A stretch of 64,000 nt of DNA from Tretioscincus oriximinensis (GCA_022410635.1 JAJVDF010000303.1:576496-640495); one strand, 5' to 3'. Positions 37,446 through 48,536 are shown, counted from the stretch's first letter. Made by a program: numbers and translations. The notes: generated from the letters alone by a model not told the origin.

Positions 37446-37744
37446 ACCAAATTTGAATGGTAGTGCTAGGTGCTGCACCATGCCAGCTCAGCCCTCTTTG
37501 ATATCAATAGCAAGGTAAGATTGTCGAGAAAAGCTGAGAACCAATTAAATAATAAAATCAAATAATTTCCCTTCTTCGTTTGCCATTTCTTTTCCCCCAG
37601 GTTGCTCAGATTGGGTTGGAACATACTGGACTTGCTTGCACATTCATCACACAGGCATAGTGATTGTGTTTTTCTGGGATTTCTCAGCACAACAATGTAT
37701 GATGATCTCATAAGCAGATTCTGTGTGTATCTATCCATTACAAA

Positions 37745-38070
37745 TAAGAATATAAGGGGAGTCTTTCTGGACCAACCACTGCTCTTATAATCCAACCTCC
37801 TGTCTCATAATCTAGCACCCTGTCTCATACAGTGGCCCAACAGTTGCTTCTGAGCATTTCAACCACTGACATTTAGAGGTGCCTTTCTTAGCTCTGCAAC
37901 CTGAAGGCAGAATGCAAGCATACATTGATCCCTGGCCCCCACTAANTTGTCTAACCTTTTCTTTAAGTAATCTCGGCTGGTTGCTGTCACCACCTCTTGT
38001 GAGAGTAAATTCTATAGACAACTCTTTTGGTAGAAAAATACCTTGGGTGAAAAAAATACTGGTGAAGAAC
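37745..38070 (-). mobile_element. CR1 LINE 3' end
   Basis: It contains taagaatataaggggagtct, atacagtggcccaacagttg, tgtcaccacctcttgtgaga and gtgaaaaaaatactgg, in CR1 order on the minus strand, but diverged. Confidence 0.65.
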
Positions 38071-38203
38071 AGAGAAAGTACATTGAAGTTCCGATTTACT
38101 TAACAAAAACTTACTATCAACTTAATGTTTGTGTAATCTGAAAGAAAACTCAGTAGCTTGTGAGAGGAATAAAATTAAAACAAACCTGCCAGTGAAAGAG
38201 ATA

Positions 38204-38411
38204 CAGAGTGCTTCAAAAAATGTATACACACTTTGAACTTCCATATGATGTACAGAATCAGTGGTGACTCATACTCATTTGTTATTTATGTTTTATTTAC
38301 ATTGGACTTTAAGCTTTCTAATTTCCTGAAATTTAACTTTGTAAAACAGTAGAACAGTAAATAAATTTTCTANGGAAGTTCACAGTGTGTATACATTTTT
38401 GAAGCACCCTG
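38204..38411. mobile_element. Mariner-type MITE
   Basis: CAGAGTGCTTCAAAAAATG at the left end pairs with the reverse complement of the right end (CATTTTTGAAGCACCCTG). The inverted repeats continue through tatacacactttgaacttcc, about 40 bp with few mismatches. TA dinucleotides flank both sides (38202-38203, 38412-38413). At 208 bp it is non-coding. The ends and TA target fit Tc1/mariner. Confidence 0.75.
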
Positions 38412-38459
38412 TATAAGGTGGCCAACTAAAAAAACTAAGCTGATAAGGACAAGTTTTTT

Positions 38460-38600
38460 TGTTTTTACCCAGCAGGTCACTGGTCTATGGAATTTGCTGT
38501 CATTAGATAGTGTCAGTAACTATCCTGGATGGCTTTAAGAAAGGATGATTAGACAAATTCATGTAGGACAGGTAAATCAATTGTTTCTAGAATGGATGCC
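38460..38600 (+). mobile_element. CR1-like LINE fragment of another subfamily
   Basis: It contains ggtctatggaatttgctgtc, ctggatggctttaagaaagg and gattagacaaattcatg, the + strand CR1 segment between the ORF end and 3'UTR. Confidence 0.55.
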
Positions 38601-38651
38601 TTCAGGAGAGACTGACCTCTAAAAGTCAATTGCAAAAAGTCTGGGATAGGT

Positions 38652-38905
38652 GACAGTTTTATTTATTTGCATTTCTATACCGCCCAATACGGAAAGTCTC
38701 AGGCAGTTAACAATAAAAACCAAATCAACATATTAAAACAACAATGTCTGAAATTAGGGAATAGAGAGCTGTTTTTTCAGCAAAAGGTCAGGTTAAAGAG
38801 GTGCATCTTCATGAGTTTTCTGAATGCATACAGAGATGGTGATTGATGCATCCCAAGAGGGAGACTGTTCCATAGTCTGGGNGCTCCCACAGCGAAGGCC
38901 TTATC
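38652..38905 (-). mobile_element. L2-like LINE 3' end
   Basis: The tail ttatttatttgcatttctat is followed by accgcccaatacggaaagtc, gttaaagaggtgcatcttca and gagggagactgttccatagt. It retains the target-sequence motif agatggtgattgatgcat, used here as the reference for the 55.8-kb insertion. Confidence 0.75.
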
Positions 38906-38909
38906 CAAG

Positions 38910-39120
38910 GTTCCTACATTCTAGCATTCTGTTTCACAAAAAGGCCCACCAATTGCCCCTGGGCAACTCAAGCAGAAGGCAAAATCTCCATTTGTTCTTA
39001 ACTCCTTACAAATGGTATTTCAGGAATTTTGCCTGTTTTCGCATCCTAATAGCTATTGATACATCTGTCTTCCATGAATTTATCTAATCCATCCACTTTT
39101 GAGGAACATCTTGTGACCAT
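38910..39120 (-). mobile_element. CR1 LINE 3' end
   Basis: It reads acattctagcattctgtttc, gcccaccaattgcccctggg and acaaatggtatttcaggaat, directly after an L2-like fragment. Confidence 0.65.
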
Positions 39121-39314
39121 TCTATGTTCAGAGTGATAGTAGGTGCTGCCTTCTGAAGAGCTACTTGGAAGATTTTCTTGGCCTGAAAACTGGTGTTGCC
39201 TAGATACAAGGATCTGGTCAAGGAACACNGTATATATTTTTTCTTTTCTTTTTCATTATTGTGACAAAATACCCTATGATGCACAAATGGCTCATGTGAG
39301 AAATCTGTTCTTGA

Positions 39315-39560
39315 AGACTTGTGTCAGCCGTGGAGGGGGCTGAGGAGTATCTATTGGCCTCAGCTCTAGCCAACTCAGCTGTTCGAAAGAAACTAGGTTT
39401 GCAATCTACACTTCAAGTAGATTCATGAGTTACACCACTAATCTGATGGGGAAGATAGAATAGAAGTAAGCCTTCAGGTAAAAGTTAATCTTGTAAGACG
39501 CTCTGTATCAGCATATCATCCTGTTCCAGGATCATTTGGTATGGGATGGGATATAAATCC
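39315..39560 (+). mobile_element. tRNA-derived SINE, type A, lacking its head
   Basis: It contains gtcagccgtggagggggctg, agctctagccaactcagctg and ctgatggggaagatagaata. The tRNA-like head is missing or too diverged to see. Confidence 0.6.
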
Positions 39561-39716
39561 TTAAATAACTGAAATGTGGAAATCGGAGAAAACCTCTTAT
39601 TGACTTCAAGGTACTCATGGGTAACCTATAAAAGTCTTTCAGTTTTGGATCAGAGTGTAAGAAGCATTGATGGTTTGCTATAAGCATCATAGCCTTTAGA
39701 AGTTGTCAAAGATTAA

Positions 39717-39805
39717 CTGTAGCATCTGAAGAAATAGATTTGTCCACAAAAGCTCATACTGCCTACCTTTATTTTTGTTAGTCTTTAAAGTGGTAACAAA
39801 CCTCT
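39717..39805 (+). mobile_element. Penelope-like repeat unit
   Basis: It reads catctgaagaaatagatttg, tccacaaaagctcatactgc and tttttgttagtctttaaagt. This is the core with the hammerhead-like CUGA-N-GA position kept, but GAAA changed to AAAA. Confidence 0.5.
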
Positions 39806-41035
39806 TGAAGGATGAACCCTGTTCATAACCAAAGATAAAGTCTTCTCTGTAGTTACTCTCAAGCTGTGAACTTCCTTTTCAGGACACACATCTGTTATTT
39901 CAAGCCTTTAGTAAAGAACAATTTCTATTCTGCCAATACTGTTAATTAGTTTGCTGTTTACTTATTTTGTAATTGAACATTCTTAATGCTATCTCCTTGA
40001 AGTGACAGTTTCTCAGGTTGTTCAATGTTATACTTTTATCATTTGTGTCTTGTGGGTTAATTTTCACCCTTCTAATAACTTACATATCTGTTGCTTTTAA
40101 TTGTCTTGAACTGGCAGCTGAATAAACCTTACAACTTCTTTTGTAAGCTAATTCACTCCCTTTCATTGATAGCATGTGTTAGAATGCACTTGCATAATTA
40201 ACTAGACAAAATCTTTTCTACACACAATTAGTTGTAAAGGTGTCCTAGAGATTAAAAGTTAAAAACTTATGTGATTCAGGAAGATTTAGAAAGCTTTGCT
40301 ATTCTAATAGCTGTTTTATTCAGTCCTGGGGGTATAGTCTAAATTCATAATTTATAATGATTCTGCATTTTTATGTGTTTTTTATCATTGCTAGCAATAG
40401 AAACAGAATTTCATAAAATTAGATGTATGTTTCTGCTACACGAATTCCTGCCCTAGTGTGAGCGAGAAGAGACTCCTATGAATAGTGCCCTTTGTTCGCC
40501 TTGACCTATGTTGAAAGATTCTTTTAGCACCAAANCTTGAGCTCAGTTTATGTTAATTACAAAGCTTATATATGTTGTTAGTCCGATAACAAGGGTCGCA
40601 GCCATAGACTTAATTAGTTCACATGTGTTGTAAACAGGCAACCTTTATGTTTTATTTCCTTAAAACATTTGAAAGTCAGAAAACATTATTATGCCCATGA
40701 CAGGCAGCATTTACAGCTGCCCCTCAACCTTAAGAGCTGCACTGGAAGGCATTGTCTAACTGGCCAAATGAGGGATTTGTGGGAAAACTAGCCCCTATGG
40801 AAAATAATATTTTCTTGCCTCTGGGAGAATTGTGTATGTGTGTTTACCTGTATTCATCTACGTTGGAGTCTTTGCAAAAGGAGTGAAATTCCACTAGGTG
40901 ATATTATAAGTACATCGTGCCTCTGTGGACTTCTCCCCTCCAACTCCCCTCAACTTCCAGTATGAATGGTACCCATGGTAGCACATTTTTTGTGGAATAT
41001 GCCTCACTTCTTTTATTATCAGATCTTTAGTCTTA
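39806..41035. other. No gene or confident repeat
   Basis: Nothing recognisable; no ORF of note. Confidence 0.45.
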
Positions 41036-41039
41036 CAGC

Positions 41040-41268
41040 TAATGGGAGTACCAAAAGGACCTCACTGAAAAATATTAGGGTATGGGCAGCTCTATATGGG
41101 AGAAGGCCTTCCTTTTGATATTAATACCTTGAATTGGGCTTTGTAGTAACTGGACAGTCAATGAAATTCATTTAGATCCAACATGATACGCATCTAGTCA
41201 GCTGTGCCAGTTAGCAGCCTAATTTCTGCATTCTGTACCATCTGCAGCTTCCAAACTCTTTGCAGCCT
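41040..41268 (-). mobile_element. L2-like LINE fragment, 3' tail missing
   Basis: It contains aataccttgaattgggcttt and taccatctgcagcttccaaa, which correspond to the middle of the copy at 63.7-63.9 kb. It lacks the tail and is joined directly to another L2-like copy at 41269. Confidence 0.6.
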
Positions 41269-42200
41269 CATATTTACTTATTTACTTATTTGTTTACTGA
41301 CTTACTTTTATATTCTGCCCTATACCCAAAGGTCTCAGGGTGGTTCACAATTAAAAAAACCCATAAAACAGATTAAAGTAGAAAAATTAAAAATAGAACA
41401 GTGTCTTCAAAGAGAGGGGAAGTTTTGGTGAAGATGAACAGGTGTGTCTTCATCAGATGTATGGATGTGTACAGTGTAAGTGCCTGATGCACTTCGGAGG
41501 GGAGAGAATTCCACAACCTTGCCACGTGTCCACATCCCCTGTGACTAGTGAACGAAGTGGGACTGTCAGGAGAGCCTCATTAGAAGATCTTTCGGTATGG
41601 ACACATATGGGAAAAGGTATTCCCAAGCCATTTAAGGCCTTGTGAGTCAATATTAGTACTTTGAATGGCTTGGTAGCTAATAATGATGATCCTCCTCATC
41701 CTCATCTTCCTCTTTTTTCTCTTATGTGAAGAAGAAGAAGAAGAGTTTTTTATACCCCGCTGTTTTCCAGAGCGGCTTACAGGGTTAATTTTCACCCGGA
41801 AGCTTACATCATCTTCTGTCTCCCCCACCCAGGTTAATGTTGGTATTCATTTATAAATTTGCATCTCTTTCAAATAGCTGAGTTGGCTAGAGCTGCAGGC
41901 TAGTGGAAGGCACTCACTCCTCCCCACGTCTGACACAGGGCTTCAAAACCCCATCTCCCAGATGAAAGACTGTCTTCTTACTGACTGAGCCATTCGTGCC
42001 TGCAGCAACCAGTGTAGCTCTTCTAGGACCATGAATAGTTCTTTTGCCGTACGTTATAATAGTTCAACCTTAAAGTCATGAGAGCATAGATTATTATAGT
42101 CAGGTTGTCTTTGTCCAGAAGNAGCCAACAGCTGGCAGACCAGCTGTACCAGGAAATTGGTACTCCTGACCATAGAATTCAAGAACNAACCCAAATTGCA
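41269..42200 (-). mobile_element. L2-like LINE, split by a SINE
   Basis: The tail (ttacttatttgtttactgac, cctatacccaaaggtctcag) is followed by the body to about 41690, then a SINE (41725-42005), then more body (aaccagtgtagctcttctag, ataatagttcaaccttaaag, gagcatagattattatagtc). The body pieces align end to end with the 63.4-64.0-kb element. Confidence 0.7.
41725..42005 (-). mobile_element. tRNA-derived SINE, type A, nested in an L2-like LINE
   Basis: From gaagaagaagaagagttttt and gagcggcttacagggttaat to tactgactgagccattcgtg, whose reverse, cacgaatggctcagtcagta, is the tRNA-like head. The L2-like sequence resumes at once on the far side. Confidence 0.75.
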
Positions 42201-42209
42201 TGTGTTAGG

Positions 42210-44380
42210 TTCCTGTTAACACCTCTGTGTAAGAGTTAATTTTATTTACTCACATCTGTAAAATCAGTAAGTAAATATTTATTATAAATTAATGTTATCC
42301 CAGATTTCAGGAGTTCTGAAAAGGTATGCTAGCCACACAAATTCCCATTTGACTGCAAAAGGCCCCCTTTGCTTGTTGGTTAACCAGATTTGCACACTTC
42401 TACTACTGTTCCTACATATTACAGAAATCAACTAAGGCATTTCCCCTTATTAATGCAGGCAAACACTTAACAGTTTAACATATGTTTCAGGCATTGTGAT
42501 ATGTTAACAGGGGACGGTAGGAGCTTTGAACAAGATGCATTTATAGAAATGCTACTCAACTGTTCTTTGAACACTGTATACAGTTTTAGAGCTTTTTCTT
42601 TTCTGAGAACCAAAATATTTAGAACTTTGTATGAGATTGCATCTCCAGAGGCAGCTTTGTCTGAATGAAGATGTGCTCAAATGGGTATGGATACATGTTA
42701 TTTCTGAGCATAAGGTGAGGTAATGTATGCAACATTAATCATACTTAATTTAAGAAAAAATATTGGTGATAGTTTAAAGCTTGGTTGTTTACTTTAAAGA
42801 TGTCTTTACAAGTGGGCTTATGTTCTCTGTTTAGGAAACACAAGTGAAATTGTGTGTAGATTGGCTCGAAAGGTTTGTGTGAGAACTTCTGCTCTGGTTT
42901 TTGGATGGCAGAAATGTAGGTTGGAATCTTATTGAACTGTGTGGGAAGCAGATTTCAGTGCAGAAACTCTTAGTTTAAGATTTCCAGCATCTATTGAGGT
43001 GAGTCAATCATCATCTCTGTGCACTTTCAGAAAATGCTTAAAGATGCACCTCTTTGGCCTGGCCTTTGGCTAGAAAACTACTGTCTCCTCCCCATTTTTA
43101 GAAAAAGCCTTTTTTAATGTGTTAAAATGATGGTTTTATTGTTAACCGTCCTGAGACATATTCTATCCAGTTAATATAAATATAACAACAAATATTATTT
43201 AAAAAGTTGAAATGTTAGATATCACAGTTATAACAAAGTCAAACCATTAATGACCATTATTAATAATGGTTATTAATAACTATTTAATAACTTNTTAAAA
43301 GAGCACATTTCTAAGCTTTAATTTCCTTTCCTTAAATAAATAAGAANCCTATATCCTAACAACCCTAAAATTAACATTACTAGTTAATATCTTCTAATTT
43401 ACTGCTACTGCTACTACTTGGTGAGATCGTACATTAGTTTCACTTAATCCATTTTTAGGTAAACTATTACTTTAAAAAGTAGCAAACAAAAACAGTAAGC
43501 AGACAACAATGTCACCAATGCACAATTCCACAAATGCTGTCATTGCTGAAAATATCTTTGTTGTCNCCTCAGTGAACAGCACTAAAACTAGGAGACCTTT
43601 TTGTGTAAACTCTAGGAACCAAGAAGAAAGAATTCCTTTAGATAACTGTTTTCCAAACTTTATCCTTAAACTTTGCATGTATTGACAGTCCCAGTATTGA
43701 GGAAATGCTNCCTGCTGGTGATAGACAATTCTGTTTAGCATTCTGTTCATAGTTTCCCAATCTAGGCTGCAAGGCACTCCTGTTCAAAATGAATTATCAT
43801 AATGTTTTCCTTAAATTATCAATGCATGTTCCTCTGTCATCAAGCTGTCCCTATCTTGAAATAATAGACTGTGGCAGATTGTCACTGTAGTATGATGACA
43901 TCAGATTGTGATACACATTTGACAAAAAAGAAAATGATGTGATGATGTTGTCTTGGAGTGCAACATCATTTGACCCCATTTCCAAAGGATCTTGGTACTC
44001 TTAAGAGGAAGGAGCTGAAAGCTGTACCTTGTTCCCAGTAGAGGTGGGCAGGAAAGCTATACCAGTGTATCTAATGTGCAACACTCATGTGAATCAAATG
44101 GATGTTCTGATTTTTCATATCTGTAAATCACTAACTGCAAGATGCGACACAAGAAAAAAGCTTAATTTACAATACACCAGATTAAGCTTGAACAGCAGCA
44201 GTGAAAAGCTTTTTATAGCTGTAGAAATTGCTTTTTAGAAACTTCATTTTGGACGATATAGTTTGTAATTCTATTTCATGTTCTGATATTAGACTTAGAC
44301 CATAATATGGCATCAAATAGATGAATGAGGCCCAACGCTTAATTTACTGCACCATGTTCTTCTTACAGGGATAAGGTTTT
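42210..44380. other. No gene; one L2-like tail
   Basis: It contains a + strand L2-like fragment at about 43020-43195 (aatgcttaaagatgcacctc, ttgttaaccgtcctgagaca). The rest has no recognised element. Confidence 0.45.
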
Positions 44381-44387
44381 TAAAAAC

Positions 44388-44652
44388 ACACTGAGGCACT
44401 GTGGCATAGTGGTTAAAAACAGTATTTCACTAGAGAAACCCATTCTTGAAGCTCTGTGTTGGCTGTGGAGAGGGGTGAGCGCGCCCTCTGCTAGCCTCAG
44501 CTCTAGCAAACCTAGGTGTTCAAAAGCAAGAAATTGCAGTTAGATAAATGGGAACCATCACAGTGTGATGGGGAAGATGGAATGTAAGCCACTTTTTGTC
44601 CCTTCAGGTTAGAAAAGCAGGGTAAAAAACCCCAGTTCTTCTCCTTCTTCAA
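44388..44652 (+). mobile_element. tRNA-derived SINE, type A, well preserved
   Basis: The head is gaggcactgtggcatagtgg. The body is tggctgtggagaggggtgag and cctctgctagcctcagctct. Then comes ccatcacagtgtgatgggga and the tail gtcccttcaggttagaaaag. It is the best local reference for this SINE type. Confidence 0.85.
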
Positions 44653-45204
44653 TATGATTTTCCATTATTTATATATCAAGAGTCACAATGCACAGTCGCA
44701 AGCACAGTCCAGCAGTTGAAATAGAGTCACATAGAAATATCAGCTTCCTTTGAATGCCTTCAGACATGAATTGGTCAGGCACATTTAGATTTCATCTGAA
44801 TTAAATGTTCATTCATTATCTTCCACATCTGAAGTCAATTTGAGTTTTATAATTGATGTTCTTACATGGTGCTGGAAGGCAATAAAATTTTGCTGAGGGG
44901 GAAGCATGGCTTCAAGGGCTGTTAATCTATTATACTNCATTGGTATTAACGTTTAAACAGGACTATCAACAGGATGTGTGTCTGTTACTTCATGCTGTGA
45001 AAGTGACAGTAGAAATCTTTGTGCAGGGGAGTCAGTGTTGTATTTTAGATAAGATTTTATCTAAGGCAAAAGGAGGAATGTTTACAGAGACAATAAGTAG
45101 TTCTGTTTTGCATACTCAGGTTTGATCCTGGAACCAGACTATTAGCAGGTTCGTGACCTTCCAAAAGTCTCACTTTGATCACTAACGATTTAAAAGGCTT
45201 TAGC

Positions 45205-45385
45205 AAGTGGGTCTTGTAGCACCTTGGAGATGAAGAAGAAAAAGGTAGACAGCATGAACTTGCATCGATAAAAATAAATTTGTCTACGAAAACTTACAGT
45301 CCTCCCTTTTTTTTGTTAGTCTCTAAGCTGCAAAATGTTCTGGACCCAAAGTAACATGGCTATTTCTCTTAAATTTTAAAAGAAA
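45205..45385. mobile_element. Penelope-like repeat, inverted dimer
   Basis: The minus unit is tcttgtagcaccttggagat and ggtagacagcatgaacttgc. The plus unit is aaatttgtctacgaaaactt, then ttgttagtctctaagctgca and tctggacccaaagtaacatg. The plus unit keeps GAAA in the hammerhead-like core. Confidence 0.5.
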
Positions 45386-45486
45386 TTCTATATATCTGAG
45401 CAGATCAAAACTCTGGTTTTTTTATATTCCATTGTAAGTTTAGCTAGTGGCAAAAAGAAAACTACAGAGCTGCTTGTACATACTAG

Positions 45487-45650
45487 CCAAGATAAGAACA
45501 TAAGAACATAAGAAGAGCCATACTGGATCAGGCCTCAGCCCATGAAGTCCAGCGTTCTGTGTCACACAGAGGCCCACCAGATACACCTGGGCAGTCCGAA
45601 CAGAGGAAAGCAAAATATGCACCTGTTCATGACTCCCTACAAATGGTATG
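45487..45650 (-). mobile_element. CR1 LINE 3' end
   Basis: It reads gataagaacataagaacata, agagccatactggatcaggc, acagaggcccaccagataca and tgactccctacaaatggtat, a recent-looking CR1 tail. Confidence 0.85.
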
Positions 45651-45954
45651 GGCTAGTGTGTACTTGATTTTGGTAGTTCGTTTACTTGGCTTGAGCACTA
45701 TTTGTTGTTTTGGCCAGAATATGGTTTTCAAGAGGTACCAGATTCTTATTGGTTAATATTGAGAGTTGTTCAGTGGGTCTTTGTGTTTTTCTGTTTGATA
45801 TGAATATTGGGAATAAACCAGATAGATACCACCACTTCCCTCAGGAAGACAGATTCCGTTGCGTGCTATTCTTTTTAGCGCCTACTCTGTGAACGAGTCT
45901 CTCCCTCTCTTATAGTAAAGACACTTACTTGTCAAAGAACCAGTTTTTACAAGG

Positions 45955-46036
45955 TATACTGCTCAAAACAATTAAGGGAACACTTTAACATACACTGTTA
46001 TGTTAAAGTGTTCCCTTAATTGTTTTGAGCAGTATA
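45955..46036. mobile_element. Perfect foldback MITE, Tc1/mariner-type ends
   Basis: A 38-bp arm (45955-45992) starting TATACTGCTC, with acaattaagggaacacttta inside, is followed by the 6-base loop cactgt and an exact 38-bp reverse complement (45999-46036). TA at each end fits a TA target duplication, leaving a 78-bp element TACTGCTC…GAGCAGTA. These ends are those I know from Tc1-like transposons. The perfect symmetry suggests recent formation or conversion. Confidence 0.85.
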
Positions 46037-46309
46037 TCATGTTAGATACTCTAGCACAGTAACATCACCAGTTACAAACTATCAGAATTTGCATGGATAG
46101 ATTTCCCAAACTGCTTCAGTAGCTAAAGGCTCCTTATATTCAGGCTCTCCATCTCCTAGCTTCCACAGTTCAGGAATAAGGAACACTTTATTAACACATT
46201 ATCCAATTTATATAAAGTAGACAATGACTTTTATTCAGACATGTGTATAACAGAATGCGCCAGCAATTATATAGTTGAGCTTTCTCCTTTTTCTCCCCCT
46301 CCCTGCAAG

Positions 46310-46560
46310 TATTTATTTATTTGTACTTGTATCCCGCCCTATACCCAAAGGTCTCAGGGTGGCCAACCAAAGGGTGGTGCACATAGCTTTTGTTGCTTTC
46401 TCCACAACAGACACNCTGTGAAGTAGGATGGGCTGAGAGAGTTCAAAGAACTGTGACTGGCCCAAGGTCACCCAGCTGGCTTTCATNGAGGAGTGGGGAA
46501 TCAAACCGGGAGACTCCCAAGTACGAATCCAACACTCTAACCACTACACCAAACTTGCCA
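46310..46560 (-). mobile_element. tRNA-derived SINE, Sauria-like type B
   Basis: On the + strand: tail (atttatttatttgtacttgt, cctatacccaaaggtctcag), body (gtgactggcccaaggtcacc) and head (ccactacaccaaacttgcc). The head carries A-box and B-box remnants (reverse of ggttTGATTcc). The tail equals the 3' end of the local L2-like LINE. Confidence 0.85.
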
Positions 46561-46691
46561 TTACCAGACTTTTAAAGGAGCAGCGTCCCAACTCAGACTG
46601 ATTTTATTATCCTGCCATGCTATCTCATATTCTTCTTCTGTACTCTACAGCCACTGCTTCTTAATCCGTGGGGCTGCATCCCCACTCACTT

Positions 46692-46790
46692 ATTCCACTT
46701 TAATTGGATATTCCACAATAAAGCATAGATATTCTGGAATAAATCTGTCCCCACAGTGCTTTATTTTGGAATATCCAACTACAGTGGAAT
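46692..46790. mobile_element. Foldback MITE
   Basis: The 34-bp arms 46692-46725 (attccactttaattggatat…) and 46757-46790 are reverse complements with about three mismatches and a 31-base spacer. The family is unknown. Confidence 0.6.
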
Positions 46791-46974
46791 ACAGTGCAGC
46801 TTTAGAAGCACAGGCAGGTATGGCCTGAGAGGACNGCCTTAGAAAAAGTTTGGGTCACAAATTATTCTACTTGTTGTGTGANGATCTTGTTCCTTTGAAG
46901 TCTTTTTCTGTTGTCTTTAAGTAAAGATGTGTGAAACTGAATTGCAGCAAATAGATCCAGTTTTCTTGGTGAAC

Positions 46975-47165
46975 ATCAGAACCTAAGAGAAACCCTGTTG
47001 GATAAGCCACTANACACCTAGTTCAGCATCCTGACTCACTCCATAGCCTACTGATTGCTTCTAGGCAAAACTATTATCTAGTCTCAACTCCCTCCAGTTG
47101 GTCTTTAGAGNCATCCTGCCTGTTTACCTTATACCAGACCTGACCTTAAATTCGTTCTATTTATT
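46975..47165 (-). mobile_element. CR1 LINE 3' end
   Basis: The pieces gaacctaagagaaaccctgt, acctagttcagcatcctgac and gcctactgattgcttctagg follow CR1 order but are old. Confidence 0.55.
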
Positions 47166-47169
47166 TGGA

Positions 47170-48230
47170 GAAAATCTGAAGCTTACCAGCTACATTTCAT
47201 GGCTTCTTGAGGTTTTGTAAAAGGGATGAGAGTCTCTTTACACTTGCATCGAAGGTTTACAAGCCATGAGGAGGCTCTCGCAAGACTCAAGGCAGTGAAC
47301 GTTCATGAGATATGCTTTTTACCTTTTACCTTTAAAAGTGATTATGACTTGTAAGACCTACATGAGCCATTCAGCTTTTGTGCAGAAGTGTTGCACAAGG
47401 ATTTTTTGTAGTCTCTTTGTGACTCTCTTTCAACCATACTAAGCCTTTATGCCTTCCTTTAAGCAGTGCTTTAAGCTTTTATGGAGACCAGAAAGGTACA
47501 TAAAAGAGGAAGATTTTTTTTGCAGGCATTACAAGTTGCTCCTACATTTTANAAAGTAAAGCTATAAAACAAAAACTTTAAAAAGGGAGTTTGAACCAAT
47601 AGAGATTCTACCGTAGCAGAATTTTTGTGCAGAGGAATCAATGTTGTATTACAGATATGATTCCTTGTAAGGGGAAAAGACTGTATACAGAGACAATAGC
47701 TTTGGTTGAGTTTGTCTTACTCCACTTCATACCACCCTCCCTGTTGTGCATGTCCATATTTTGTGTCTTTTTTGCCTTTTCTTGGCTTCCCGAGTGCTTT
47801 GCACCACCTCATGCTTGAAGCCAAGGTTTAGTTCAAGTCACATTTGCACGGGTTTGCACAACATCTTTATCTCTAAGTAAAACCAGTAGTGCATTTTCTG
47901 CTTTCACAAGTGGATTGATTTGTCTGCTTAGCTGAAATGAAAATGAAATTGTAATATAGTGTATATATTGGAATGTGCAGCTTACATTGTTAGACTGACT
48001 TAAAATGGAAATACAAAGAAGAGAGGTTTATTCTATATGTTCTATAGTACATTTCCTCTTATTATTCTCACTTAATCTAGTTAATCTTGACAGCCAAGAC
48101 TCCACAGAATCCACGGACATCTTTGCAACTAGTACTCATTTAAGAGACGAGCATTTGCACTGATTAATCCTATAGCATACTTCATGTTGACAAACTGTAA
48201 AACATGTTATATGTCTCTTTTACAAACATC
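47170..48230. other. No gene or confident repeat just upstream of the first coding exon
   Basis: Only short ORFs are present. I see no recognisable regulatory motif that I can defend. Confidence 0.4.
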
Positions 48231-48268
48231 GTAGATGTGGATATTTGAAAGACTGATTTCTTTTTCAG

Positions 48269-48300
48269 AATATGACAGATACCTAGCATCAAGCAAAACC
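48269..48300 (+). other. PTK2: PTK2 5'UTR segment of the first coding exon, with splice acceptor
   Basis: A polypyrimidine tract and AG (gatttctttttcag, ending 48268) stand 32 bases before the start codon. The 32 bases resemble the leader just upstream of the FAK start codon in other vertebrates. The acceptor means at least one upstream non-coding exon exists. The leader is open in the coding frame (EYDRYLASSKT before the Met), so a transcript with an upstream in-frame ATG could make an N-terminally extended isoform. Confidence 0.85.
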
Positions 48301-48495
48301 ATGGCAGCAGCTTACCTTGATCCGAACTTGAATCATACACCAAGTTCAAGCACAAAGCCGCACCTCAGTTCTGGGATAGAGCGTTCTCCAGGGACAATGG
48401 AACGAGTCCTAAAAGTATTCCATTATTTTGAAAGCAACAGTGAACCAACAACGTGGGCTAGTAATATACGCCATGGGGATGCCACAGATGTTTGG
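48301..48495 (+). CDS. PTK2: PTK2 (focal adhesion kinase 1) first coding exon, residues 1-65
   Basis: This exon encodes the FAK1 N-terminus: it starts MAAAYLDPNLNH and contains ERVLKVFHYFESNSEPTTWA and HGDATDV, which I recognise as vertebrate FAK. FAK1 is a cytoplasmic tyrosine kinase that couples integrin and growth-factor signals at focal adhesions. Residues 1-32 are the flexible N-terminal tail and about 33-65 begin the F1 (ubiquitin-like) lobe of the autoinhibitory FERM domain. I chose the ATG at 48301 because it matches the known start and has a strong Kozak context (aaaaccATGG). An in-frame ATG at 48235 lies upstream of the splice acceptor, in the intron. The exon ends in phase 0 at a GTGAGT donor (48496). 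The last codon is TGG (Trp), where mammals and birds, from memory, have Arg, and Asn replaces an Ile in ASNIRHGD. Confidence 0.97.
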
Positions 48496-48536
48496 GTGAG
48501 TTAATGTAATATTTTGAGATAGTTCTGAAATATTTA

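Larger units (their letters stand above)
1..48268 (+). other. Region upstream of the first PTK2 coding exon, probably 5'UTR intron(s)
   Basis: No exon of another known gene is recognisable here. Because the first coding exon has a splice acceptor, this DNA is likely 5' intron or promoter-side sequence of PTK2, which has long 5' introns in other vertebrates. It is filled with the transposable elements listed separately. Confidence 0.55.

Noticed and set aside
48235..48300. Upstream in-frame ATG before the PTK2 start
   Set aside because: The ATG lies before the splice acceptor at 48267-48268, so it is intronic in the spliced transcript.
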